Shown here one piece after another: positions 16,575 to 24,535 of a stretch of DNA of 43,170 nucleotides (position 1 is the first letter of the stretch; each line of letters opens with the position of its first letter). Source of the stretch: Bacillota bacterium (GTDB lineage Bacteria; Bacillota; Clostridia; DSM-8532); assembly GCA_023411795.1 (NCBI GenBank), contig JAEYOK010000013.1, positions 1 to 43,170 on the forward strand, read 5' to 3'. Both the position numbers and the translations under genes were made by a program. The notes under the pieces were generated by a model. The model made no database searches. It was not told the origin of the DNA and saw nothing but the letters and a program-made list of their open reading frames with translations.

Positions 16575-17639
16575 TTATTTGTAGGGTAAATCTGCATGTA
16601 ATGAAAAGCTGTTTTTTTGGAGAGCCTGGACATCTATGTCTTCATTGAGCATGCCTACGTCCTGAAGCTGAGCCGCAAGCAGGCCGAACATTTCATATGC
16701 CTCAATATAGGAAGGTATATAGTTGAATGTTTTGAGAACATCGGCATTAATCTTTGCGTCACCCGCAACCCATTTATTATCAACCTGAATCTGTGTGGTC
16801 TCGATTTTGTGCTCCTGTACCCATGCACTTGCTTCCTGCATGGCCCGTGTGTATTTCGCTGCAATATCAGGATGCTCCCGGGCTATATTCTCACGCACAT
16901 AGGCCGCACAGCAGTACTGATCTTTATAGGGCTCGTCAATGGCCGAGTCGAAGATAACTATTAAGTTATTCTCATTTGCCGCGATAGTGGCGGTGGGATC
17001 GTTCATAGCGATGGCGTCAACAGCGCCCTTTTCCAGAGCCAACGGGAGATCGGCGGTTGAATATACGACAAATTCAACCTCTGAGCTTTTATCAGTCACA
17101 TCCACGCCGTTATCAGCCAGGACTCGTTTTGCAAAGATATACGGACTTGAGGTGTAGCTTGGGACACCGACCTTCTTACCTACAAAGTCCTTTGGTTCGG
17201 TAATACCAGAATCAGGTTTCACAAGCACCTTATCGCAGCCTGTATGTAAGCCTGTTGTGATTTTAATAGGAAGCCCGTTTGAAAGTGGTTGGACAAGACT
17301 TGCGAGAAGGCCGAAGCATGCGTCAATCTGATTGGCGGTTACAGAGTCGAAAGCTGCTCCCGGTGCCAGCTTAATAAGCTCGTACTTAAGGCCTTCTTTT
17401 TCAAAGAAGCCTTTTTCTACCGCCATATGGAGCGGTGCTTCGCACAAGCTCCCTCCCCAGCCGATTCGGATAACATAATCTGAATCAGGATCGGTGGTTT
17501 GCTGTGCGACATTAGATGATGAAGGTTCGAGCGATACGGTAGGATTTGACGATAATGGTTGTGAAGAACATGCCGAAAACAGAGTTGATACCAAAGCCAG
17601 AATAATAAGAACAGACAAAAATAGTTTATTTTTTTTCAT
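16575..17639 (-). CDS. SsuA/NMT1-type ABC substrate-binding lipoprotein
   Basis: A 354-aa lipoprotein. The signal peptide ends in lipobox LFSAC with Cys24 as the lipidated residue, followed by a Ser/Pro/Thr-rich linker to about 50. The NMT1/SsuA-like binding fold follows (IRIGWGGSLCEAPLHMAVEKGFF, then LVKPDSGITEPKDFVGKKVG). Members bind sulfonates, taurine, nitrate or other small anions and organosulfur compounds. With its permease and ATPase it forms an importer embedded in the nitrogenase-like operon, so it probably delivers that enzyme's substrate or a related sulfur source. Confidence 0.88.
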   Translation of the reverse strand: MKKNKLFLSVLIILALVSTLFSACSSQPLSSNPTVSLEPSSSNVAQQTTDPDSDYVIRIGWGGSLCEAPLHMAVEKGFFEKEGLKYELIKLAPGAAFDSVTANQIDACFGLLASLVQPLSNGLPIKITTGLHTGCDKVLVKPDSGITEPKDFVGKKVGVPSYTSSPYIFAKRVLADNGVDVTDKSSEVEFVVYSTADLPLALEKGAVDAIAMNDPTATIAANENNLIVIFDSAIDEPYKDQYCCAAYVRENIAREHPDIAAKYTRAMQEASAWVQEHKIETTQIQVDNKWVAGDAKINADVLKTFNYIPSYIEAYEMFGLLAAQLQDVGMLNEDIDVQALQKNSFSLHADLPYK

Positions 17640-17684
17640 AATAAATTTCCTTTCCTATTAATTTGGTTATATTATGGTTACTTG

Positions 17685-18476
17685 TTACAGATAGTATTGG
17701 ATTTCTTCGCGCTTGCCCGCGAAATCCAGAATCTGAAGTATCTTAGCTCGCAGCCTCAAAAAGTCGGGCAAATCCCTTCCTCGTGGGCGTCCTATTTCGA
17801 CATTGATAATGCTTGCAATCCTTGCCGGTCGTGGTGACATCACAAAAATCCTGTCGCTTAGGTAAATAGCTTCATCTACATCATGAGTTACCATAACCAT
17901 AGTCGTGCCACGCTCTCGCCAGATCTTTATCAGCTCATCCTGCATGTTCATACGCGTAAACGCATCGAGCGCTCCGAAGGGTTCGTCAAGTAGAAGGACC
18001 TTGGGATGGTTCACAAGGGCTCGTGCAAGAGCTACTCGCTGTGCCATTCCTCCCGATAACTGGTGAGGATAGGCCTTTTCGAAACCTTCAAGACCGACCA
18101 GACCGATGAAATCCTGTACATCCTTTTTCTTTTCATGGTAGATGTTCCTTATCTTTAATCCAAAAGCGATATTGTCATAAACCGTAAGCCAGGGGAATAG
18201 GGTAGGGTCCTGGAATACGAGCCCTCTTTCATAACCGGGCGTTGTGATGGGAACACCATCTAGTGTAAATGAACCATCGTCCGGTTCGGTAAGTCCTGCC
18301 AGCAGTCTTAAAAATGTTGATTTGCCGCAGCCTGAAGGCCCAATTAGAGAGACGAATTCCCCAGCCTCTATATTCACATTTACATTGTTTAGGGCCACGA
18401 CCGTTTGACCATCAGGCCTGACGAATTCCTTTCTGAGATTTTCGGCAAGAATGCTGCCAGTTGACTGTTTTACCAT
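17685..18476 (-). CDS. SsuB-type ABC importer ATP-binding protein
   Basis: A 263-aa ATPase of the nitrate/sulfonate/taurine group. Walker A is GPSGCGKS (46-53), the signature is LSGGMAQRVALARAL, Walker B is VLLLDEPFGALD, and the switch region is VTHDVDEAIYLSDR. I start it at ATG 18476 with AAGGGGG upstream. A longer in-frame reading to 18623 would lie wholly within the permease gene. It overlaps the permease stop by 7 bp (18470-18476), indicating coupled translation. Confidence 0.92.
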   Translation of the reverse strand: MVKQSTGSILAENLRKEFVRPDGQTVVALNNVNVNIEAGEFVSLIGPSGCGKSTFLRLLAGLTEPDDGSFTLDGVPITTPGYERGLVFQDPTLFPWLTVYDNIAFGLKIRNIYHEKKKDVQDFIGLVGLEGFEKAYPHQLSGGMAQRVALARALVNHPKVLLLDEPFGALDAFTRMNMQDELIKIWRERGTTMVMVTHDVDEAIYLSDRIFVMSPRPARIASIINVEIGRPRGRDLPDFLRLRAKILQILDFAGKREEIQYYL

Positions 18477-19468
18477 TTGATGACCCCCTTCTGCCAGCCC
18501 AGAACCCGATCCCGTACTCTGAACATGAGCGTAATAATCATTGAAAATGTTATGGCAATTACGATAAGTCCTGCATAAACATTCGCATAGGAGAGCATAT
18601 CCTTCTGCCAGTTGATATACCATCCGATACCATATTTGACTCCCATCATTTCAGCCGTCATCAGGGTGATGAAGGATGCACCCGTACCGTTGAAGATGCC
18701 TACAAAGATGCTGGGTGCCGCTGCGGGTAGGGCGACTTTTAGTATTTTGTGAAGTGCTTTTGCTCCAAGTGTGCTAGAAACCTCAAAATATGAGTTTTGA
18801 ACATTAGATATGCCGGAGCTGGTAAGTACTGTGGTCGGGAACCAAACAGCAAGCGCTATAAGGAAAGTGCTAGCAGAAAAAGAAGTCGGAAATGATACAA
18901 GCGCAATGGGAACCCAAGCTGTTGAGGGAATAGGCCCGATGATTTTTATAAGAGGATTTACCCAATAGCTCCATTTCTTACTCCAACCAACGAGAATGCC
19001 GGTTGTCATACCTGCAAAAGCGCCTATAGTATAACCTGTCACCAATAGCCTGAGCGAGTATCCTAAACATTTAAGGATAAAGGCCCAGTCGTCGGCAAAA
19101 ACCTTCAGAATACGGTCCGGATTGGGAAAATAGATGATAGGGAGAAGCATCATCTTCAGTGTGGCGATATTCAGAAGATTGACTAAAAAAATAGATGTTG
19201 CAATGAACCAAGATTTGTACGCATACCTGTCGCGTATTTTTTGTGAAAATAAGGATAGTATCACAAAGATTAAAGTTATGCTAATCACGACAATCAGGGC
19301 AATAGTGAAATACGGCAGGGATTTCAGCGTATACCTGGGGCTGTTTGGAATTAGCAGATGAACCAACAGTGTGAGGACGGCGCTCAGGGTAGGAACCAGG
19401 GTTCTCAAATCAAATCTTACCCGACTTAGATTTGTTATTTCCTTATCTTTTTGGTTGATTTTTTTCAC
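18470..19468 (-). CDS. SsuC-type ABC importer permease
   Basis: A 332-aa membrane protein. An N-terminal region with about three extra helices (to ~120) precedes a BPD_transp_1 domain whose EVSSTLGAKALHKILKVALPAAAP segment is the EAA loop that docks with the ATPase. It is longer than typical SsuC (~250-265 aa) because of the N-terminal extension. GTG start at 19468 with GGAGGTG 5-6 nt upstream. It lies 24 bp after the NifD-like gene, hence the same operon. Confidence 0.9.
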   Translation of the reverse strand: MKKINQKDKEITNLSRVRFDLRTLVPTLSAVLTLLVHLLIPNSPRYTLKSLPYFTIALIVVISITLIFVILSLFSQKIRDRYAYKSWFIATSIFLVNLLNIATLKMMLLPIIYFPNPDRILKVFADDWAFILKCLGYSLRLLVTGYTIGAFAGMTTGILVGWSKKWSYWVNPLIKIIGPIPSTAWVPIALVSFPTSFSASTFLIALAVWFPTTVLTSSGISNVQNSYFEVSSTLGAKALHKILKVALPAAAPSIFVGIFNGTGASFITLMTAEMMGVKYGIGWYINWQKDMLSYANVYAGLIVIAITFSMIITLMFRVRDRVLGWQKGVIKW

Positions 19469-19492
19469 AATAACACCTCCACCTCCGTTTCA

Positions 19493-21013
19493 CTACGGCT
19501 TGCTTTTAATATAAGCGAACGGATCTTTTTCGTACCATTCCTTTTTAAACGGAAGTCTGGTATTTTGAGAAAGCCTTTTATTGAATTGATAGTTCCTTAA
19601 GATTCTGTTCAGACGTCTGGCCACCTCAAAAACACCCGAATAGCCCATATAGTTGTAGCTTGGGCCGAACAGGGGAAGGATGGGCAGGCCATGCTTTGCA
19701 GATATGTTATTGCCGCCGGTGTGTGTGATTAGAACATCAGGTTTTAATCTATTCAGAAGATTTGACTGCTCAAAGGGCTGATTGGTCGCAACACTTATAA
19801 GTACATCGTCAACATCCTTAAGAGTATCAAACATGGGTTCGATAAACTCATCGAAATGATGCGCTTTAAAGCCAACCACCTGCATTCCTAGATCCTGTAA
19901 TATTTCTGCAGTTGCAACAATCCTGACCTCACCACCGGCAACGAACACACGCTTGCCCGATAGTGTTTTTCGGAATGGGTCAAGACTTTCATCCAGCAGC
20001 TTATTTTCCAGAGTGATAAGATCTTGTGCCTCTTTTTCCAGACCGAAATATCCCGCAATTTTTACAATCCAGCGATCTGTATTTTTCCTTCCGATTGGTA
20101 TGGTGTCAATTAAAAATGGGATATCATATTTCTCTTTGATATGCTTGAGAAAATAGTCGTCATGTGTGCCGCAGATGCTAATATTAAGCGAGCTTTCCAG
20201 CGAATACTCAAAATCCTCCGGCTCTGAATAGCAGGGGATAAAGGTTACGTTCAGGCCAATTGCGTTGAGGAGCCTTTGAAGTTCCAGTTCATCCTGCCGG
20301 CTCATGGAACTGACATTCAGAACATTTACATTACGGCTGATTCGATATCGCTCCCTGAGCATTTCAAAATCCGGTTCAGTCACATAATTTCTTCTTTCAG
20401 GTTTTTTGATGTACTTTTTTAGGATACCGTGATAGACTGCGTCATAAGCTGTTGCCATAACCCTGGTCTTAAAGCCCTCACAGTGAATGGGCACAATACT
20501 GGCGGCAGTTTGGGTTTCAAGATCAGCCAGAATACTGTCAATATCATCACCTATTAATGCCGGCACACACCCGTTTGCCACAATTATGGTATCGGGCCTG
20601 AACTCACGGTCAGCGAAAAGCACGGCTTCACGGAGCTTGCGCTCACCACCACTTATTACATCTACCTCATCCAGATTGGTGGAAAGCCAAATAATGCCTT
20701 CGGCAGAAGGATCACGCAGTCGTTTAAAGGATTGGTTTACACCTGTATTACTGATAGTGCAGACACCGCAGCCGATTGGAGCGTGCATGATTACAACTGC
20801 ATTTCGCAAGGTATTGAGGATGGCGAGACTTAAGGTAAACTGGCATCCCTGTGTTTGTGTAAACCGCCTATCGGCAAGGTTCAGACAACCGTTCTTCGAA
20901 AAGCATCCTCCTTTAATGCAGCCTTTCATTTCAGCGCAGGTACCGCCGAAAGCTATGTTTGCTTTTAACCTGTCTTCACGGGCGGGAGCAGATTTTGCAT
21001 TTATGTAATCCAT
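19493..21013 (-). CDS. NifD-like nitrogenase component 1 subunit
   Basis: A 506-aa subunit, probably the cofactor-bearing chain. P-cluster-type cysteines are Cys57 (QGCQF), Cys82 (PIGCGVC) and Cys149 (NGCVPALIGDD). Cys281 (SICGTHDDYF, before EKYDIPF) aligns with NifD Cys275, the cofactor ligand. By eye, Phe449 takes the place of NifD His442, the second cofactor ligand. The N-terminus carries four more cysteines, 26, 32, 37 and 43, that NifD does not usually have. ATG 21013 follows GGAGGA. It pairs with the NifK-like subunit 11 bp upstream. The reaction is unproven; the sulfur gene context favours C-S bond reduction of the Mar type. Confidence 0.85.
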   Translation of the reverse strand: MDYINAKSAPAREDRLKANIAFGGTCAEMKGCIKGGCFSKNGCLNLADRRFTQTQGCQFTLSLAILNTLRNAVVIMHAPIGCGVCTISNTGVNQSFKRLRDPSAEGIIWLSTNLDEVDVISGGERKLREAVLFADREFRPDTIIVANGCVPALIGDDIDSILADLETQTAASIVPIHCEGFKTRVMATAYDAVYHGILKKYIKKPERRNYVTEPDFEMLRERYRISRNVNVLNVSSMSRQDELELQRLLNAIGLNVTFIPCYSEPEDFEYSLESSLNISICGTHDDYFLKHIKEKYDIPFLIDTIPIGRKNTDRWIVKIAGYFGLEKEAQDLITLENKLLDESLDPFRKTLSGKRVFVAGGEVRIVATAEILQDLGMQVVGFKAHHFDEFIEPMFDTLKDVDDVLISVATNQPFEQSNLLNRLKPDVLITHTGGNNISAKHGLPILPLFGPSYNYMGYSGVFEVARRLNRILRNYQFNKRLSQNTRLPFKKEWYEKDPFAYIKSKP

Positions 21014-21024
21014 TTTTATTCCTC

Positions 21025-22365
21025 CTACCTTCCTGCAACCAGAACGCCGAATAAATCTTCTGCTAAGCTTAAAGCTCCGTTTACACCGGCATAGGCGCGG
21101 TTTAGTACTACCCGGTTTGTGACCGGATAAGAAACAGTCAATAACGGGAACCCGAACTCGGTTGCCAGATCTCTTTCATATATGCTTCCTATAAGCACAG
21201 TGGGGTTCATAGAATCGAAATATCGCTCATTTCTATTACGGGGCCAAATCTCAGTGATATATTTCTTAACCGACGAAGTATCGGTGTTATACCTTACTGA
21301 TGGCTTAATGCCTGATTCGTAATTGTCAAAACGTTTGGCGATAGAACTTTGCACAGCTTCATCCAAAGAGTCGGTAATCACGACCAACTCAGGCAGCCAA
21401 CCCAGTTCATCTGATAAAAATCGTGATATTGCCGGAGCGTAGTTTGAATCGCCCACTACCACAGCATAACGCTGCAGATCAATGTCGTTGTAAATGTCGG
21501 CGAGCCTTTCCAGATAATCGTAGTAAACCTGTTTTTCAGCTTCAATAACAGCTTCAACAATAGATTTTTCTATACCGAGTTCATCGGCTACTATAAGCAA
21601 AAACTCCCTGGTTGAATCCGGGCCTATCGGAAATCCGGTTGTGATGTAAGGAATGCTGTGGATTTCCTTGAATTTTCTTGCAGCATCAATGCCATAAACA
21701 TCGGAGGCCACAATATTCAGAGAAGCTTTCCCGGAGTTTTTAATATCCTCAAGGGTTTCGCCTTCACCAAAAAATGTGTTGACACGAAGTCCAAGTCTTT
21801 CCAGAAGCCTTTTGATTTCTTTCAGATTTCCCTTCCAGAAAACATCCTGTGCCGGTACAATTCCAAGCACATTGACGAAGCCGGTCTCTTTTTGTGGTTG
21901 TCTTGTTATATATTTCTGAATCAGTGCACTAAGAATCAGTTCATAGCCTGTAAATGAGTTACCGCGAAAACTCGGTGTGCGTACGGCAATTACCTGTTTT
22001 TCACTTCCGGCAAACTCGGATACAATTGCATCCAGATCATCACCTATCATTTCAACCATGCAGCCGGTAAGCACCATGTAGAGGTCGCCGTCGATAATTT
22101 CAAGGGTGCTTGTAATTTGCTCACGAAGCCGACTCTCCCCTCCAAAGACAACATCACGTTCCGCAACGTTGCTGCTGGGCAGAGCCAGCCCGCCGCAGTA
22201 GCCGCCGCCTAAATATCCTGCTCCCTGATTGATGGCATTTTGGAGATTGTGTCCGCATCCCGCCGATGCGTGAATAATAGGTATGGCGCACGGTATGGCG
22301 CGGAGTGTAGAGAGAGCCCCGCCAAGGGCACAGGCATACCGTGGCCGGTCAATAAATTTACTCAT
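21025..22365 (-). CDS. NifK-like nitrogenase component 1 subunit
   Basis: A 446-aa partner of the NifD-like chain. It has the P-cluster-type cysteines Cys12 (YACALGG), Cys37 (SAGCGHN) and Cys102 (LTGCMVEMIGDD), plus Cys26 and Cys57 (GGGYCGG). The region equivalent to the cofactor cysteine of NifD reads NIVASDVYG with no Cys, so this chain probably holds only the shared P-type cluster. SSNVAERDVVFGGE matches a block conserved in uncharacterised nitrogenase component 1 proteins of anaerobes. It lies 38 bp after the NifB-like gene. Confidence 0.83.
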   Translation of the reverse strand: MSKFIDRPRYACALGGALSTLRAIPCAIPIIHASAGCGHNLQNAINQGAGYLGGGYCGGLALPSSNVAERDVVFGGESRLREQITSTLEIIDGDLYMVLTGCMVEMIGDDLDAIVSEFAGSEKQVIAVRTPSFRGNSFTGYELILSALIQKYITRQPQKETGFVNVLGIVPAQDVFWKGNLKEIKRLLERLGLRVNTFFGEGETLEDIKNSGKASLNIVASDVYGIDAARKFKEIHSIPYITTGFPIGPDSTREFLLIVADELGIEKSIVEAVIEAEKQVYYDYLERLADIYNDIDLQRYAVVVGDSNYAPAISRFLSDELGWLPELVVITDSLDEAVQSSIAKRFDNYESGIKPSVRYNTDTSSVKKYITEIWPRNRNERYFDSMNPTVLIGSIYERDLATEFGFPLLTVSYPVTNRVVLNRAYAGVNGALSLAEDLFGVLVAGR

Positions 22366-22403
22366 ATTATAGTTCCTCCGTCAAAGATTAACGTTAAGAT
22401 AAT

Positions 22404-23300
22404 TCATCCGTGAGAAAAGGTTTCCTCTATCCTTTGATTTTCGCCATAAAGAAGATGGGATAAATCACTTCGTCCGGGGATACCGCAGGCATCGGCACGG
22501 CAATGCTGGCAATGCCGGAAAACCGGCAGAAACTCTTCAGCCGCCCGCCTTGCTTCATTAAGCTCGGCGCAGGTGGGCGCTTCTATGTACGACATTTCAT
22601 GCTGCGGAATAAGCGGAATTATATTAATTAGTGAAGCCCCGAGTTCGGCAACTGTCCGGGCAATCTCTGATATATGAAAATCATTCACACCGGGAATTAA
22701 AACAATATTGATTTTTACAACCGCTCCAAGCCCGGCCGCTTTCTGTATGCCGCGTTTTTGTGCTTCGATAAAAATCTTTGCTGCCTCAATTCCCTCATAG
22801 CGCTTTTCATCAATCAGCACATAAGAACATATATGCTGAAGAATTTCAGGATCGACCGCATTAACCGTAACAGTAATTGTGCGGACTCCTGCAACCAGGA
22901 GGTCTTCGGCATAGCGTTCCAGCAGGAGTCCATTAGTGCTTAGACAATTAATCAGCTCCGGATGGCGTTTGTGGATTAATCTGAAGGTATCCAACGCATA
23001 AGGCGTAGCAAGTGTGTCTCCGGGACCTGCTATACCGGCTACAGTAATTTCGGGGCACAGCATAAGAGCTTTATCCACGAGTTGCGCAGCCTGTTCGGGA
23101 GAAAGCAGCCGGCCGGTTACACCGGGGCGCTGTTCGTGTTTATTAAAGCTTCTTTTGCAGAATTTGCACTGAATATTGCAGGTAGGGCTGACCGGAAGGT
23201 GAACCCGCCCTTTATGTACATTGGCTCCTTTACTGAAGCATGGGTGAAGGTTGGAGATTTTTTCTAATTGTGTGACGATATTTGCTGTATCGCATGCCAT
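22404..23300 (-). CDS. NifB-like radical SAM cofactor maturase
   Basis: A 298-aa radical SAM enzyme. Cys41, Cys45 and Cys48 (CNIQCKFC) hold the SAM cluster. The two other NifB cluster sites appear present: Cys21 in HPC and Cys264/Cys267 in RHCQHCRADACG near the C-terminus. ERPGV-like (EQRPGVTG) and AGPGDTL motifs are also NifB-like. NifB fuses two [4Fe-4S] clusters and inserts carbide to make the 8Fe precursor NifB-co. It lacks the C-terminal NifX domain; a separate NifX-like gene is at 16181. Its presence implies that the D/K-like enzyme carries a NifB-co-type cofactor. It lies 23 bp after cysK. Confidence 0.9.
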   Translation of the reverse strand: MACDTANIVTQLEKISNLHPCFSKGANVHKGRVHLPVSPTCNIQCKFCKRSFNKHEQRPGVTGRLLSPEQAAQLVDKALMLCPEITVAGIAGPGDTLATPYALDTFRLIHKRHPELINCLSTNGLLLERYAEDLLVAGVRTITVTVNAVDPEILQHICSYVLIDEKRYEGIEAAKIFIEAQKRGIQKAAGLGAVVKINIVLIPGVNDFHISEIARTVAELGASLINIIPLIPQHEMSYIEAPTCAELNEARRAAEEFLPVFRHCQHCRADACGIPGRSDLSHLLYGENQRIEETFSHG

Positions 23301-23323
23301 TTTTGTGCCTCCTTTCGGGGGAA

Positions 23324-24265
23324 CTATTTTTCAAGGCTGTCAAATAGAGGAGTGGAAAGGTATCGCTCTCCCGTATCGGGAAGAAGTACTACAACTATTT
23401 TACCTTCAAATTCCGGACGTCTGGCTATTTGGGTTCCCGCAAAGGCTGCAGCACCGGAGGAAATGCCAACAAGCAGCCCCTCTGTTCCGGCCAGTGCCTG
23501 TGCTGCTATGTAAGCATCATCAGTTCTTACCTTATACACTTCGTCAATAATGTTTGTGTTGAGGATGGAAGGGATAAATCCTGCACCGATACCCTGTATT
23601 TTATGAGGGCCGGGTGCCGAGCCCGAAAGGACGGCCGAATCATAAGGTTCTACCGCGATAATTTTTATATCCGGATTTTTCTCTTTAAGTGCTTCGCCTA
23701 CACCCGTTATTGTGCCGCCGGTACCAACACCGGCAACAAAAGCGGCAATCTCTCCGTTTGTATCACGCCAGATTTCTTCAGCAGTCGTATCTCTGTGAAT
23801 CTTTGGGTTTGCAGGATTGTTGAATTGCTGAGGAATAAAGGAATTTTTAATCTGGGTTGAAAGCTCCTCGGCTTTGCGGATGGCTCCCTTCATTCCGTCT
23901 TTACCAGGGGTTAGCACCAGTTCAGCATTCAGAGCTTTTAAGAGATTCCTGCGTTCCATGCTCATGGTTTCGGGCATCGTGAGAATCAACCGGTATCCTT
24001 TTGAAGCTGCCACAAAAGCAAGTCCTATACCGGTATTACCGCTTGTCGGTTCAATAATGACCGTCTCCTTATTTATAACCCCACGATTTTCAGCGTCGTT
24101 GATCATCGCAAGGGCGATTCGGTCTTTTACGCTCCCAAGGGGATTAAAATACTCCAGTTTTGCTATGAGCCGGCCTCTTACGCCATGAGTTTTGTTATAA
24201 TCAGTAAGTTCCAAAAGGGGTGTGTTTCCAATTAGTTCTGTAAGCTTGTGTGATATTGTTGCCAT
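23324..24265 (-). CDS. cysK: cysteine synthase-type enzyme, copy 2 (operon leader)
   Basis: A 313-aa PLP enzyme with Lys47 in NPLGSVKDR, TSGNTGIGLA and GVGTGGTITG. It is strikingly similar along its whole length to the copy at 11723. As first gene of the nitrogenase-like operon it may fix the sulfide or thiol released by the reductase onto O-acetylserine, or simply boost cysteine synthesis under the same control. No residue visible by eye shows a changed substrate. It is transcribed from a perfect consensus promoter with a CymR-like site just downstream. Confidence 0.9.
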   Translation of the reverse strand: MATISHKLTELIGNTPLLELTDYNKTHGVRGRLIAKLEYFNPLGSVKDRIALAMINDAENRGVINKETVIIEPTSGNTGIGLAFVAASKGYRLILTMPETMSMERRNLLKALNAELVLTPGKDGMKGAIRKAEELSTQIKNSFIPQQFNNPANPKIHRDTTAEEIWRDTNGEIAAFVAGVGTGGTITGVGEALKEKNPDIKIIAVEPYDSAVLSGSAPGPHKIQGIGAGFIPSILNTNIIDEVYKVRTDDAYIAAQALAGTEGLLVGISSGAAAFAGTQIARRPEFEGKIVVVLLPDTGERYLSTPLFDSLEK

Positions 24266-24285
24266 AGTAATTCCCTCACATTCTT

Positions 24286-24314
24286 ACAATAAATATATGT
24301 TTAGTATGAATTGA
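24286..24314. promoter_or_regulatory. CymR-like operator at the nitrogenase-like operon
   Basis: ACAATAAATA-N9-TATGAATTGA matches the O3 site (11667-11695) at 7/10 and 8/10 half-site positions. The 9-bp spacer is the same length and, on the minus strand, nearly identical in sequence. It lies just downstream of the -10, where bound repressor would block the operon. A further half-site, ACAATTCATA, lies at 24366-24375, upstream of the -35. Confidence 0.65.
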
Positions 24315-24324
24315 ATTTAGTATT

Positions 24325-24353
24325 ATTATATTCACGGGCTTAGTGGATGTCAA
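24325..24353 (-). promoter_or_regulatory. consensus promoter of the nine-gene operon
   Basis: On the minus strand, TTGACA (24348-24353), 17-bp spacer, TATAAT (24325-24330). Both hexamers are perfect. The spacing between all downstream genes to 15299 is 45 bp or less, so one transcript is likely. Confidence 0.85.
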
Positions 24354-24386
24354 TTTAAAAATCATACAATTCATATATTTTTACTA

Positions 24387-24429
24387 AATCACCAATGTTG
24401 AGATTAAATACCAAATAAATTTGGTGATT
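24387..24429. repeat. inverted repeat between divergent genes
   Basis: AATCACCAA (24387-24395) and TTGGTGATT (24421-24429) are perfect reverse complements. Inside the right half is a 16-bp palindrome ACCAAAT-AA-ATTTGGT (24411-24426 region). It lies between the nitrogenase-like operon promoter and the cysteine-cluster gene. The role is unknown. Confidence 0.5.
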
Positions 24430-24535
24430 AATGCTAATACCCTCTTCTAACTTTTTCTTTGTATATTCAGTGTGTTAAAATTAAGTCGATAGATTTTTAC
24501 AATAACAACATCAAAAGCTATGAAGGAGTAGAATT

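Noticed and set aside
17685..18623. A 312-aa version of the SsuB-type ATPase starting at 18623
   Set aside because: The extra 49 residues are the permease coding sequence in another frame. ATG 18476 has a ribosome site and matches family length.
15299..24265. A conventional nitrogen-fixation (nif) cluster
   Set aside because: There is no nifE, nifN, nifV or molybdate gene. The D- and K-like chains are divergent, and the neighbours and operator sites are those of sulfur metabolism. N2 reduction is not strictly excluded, but it is the weaker reading.
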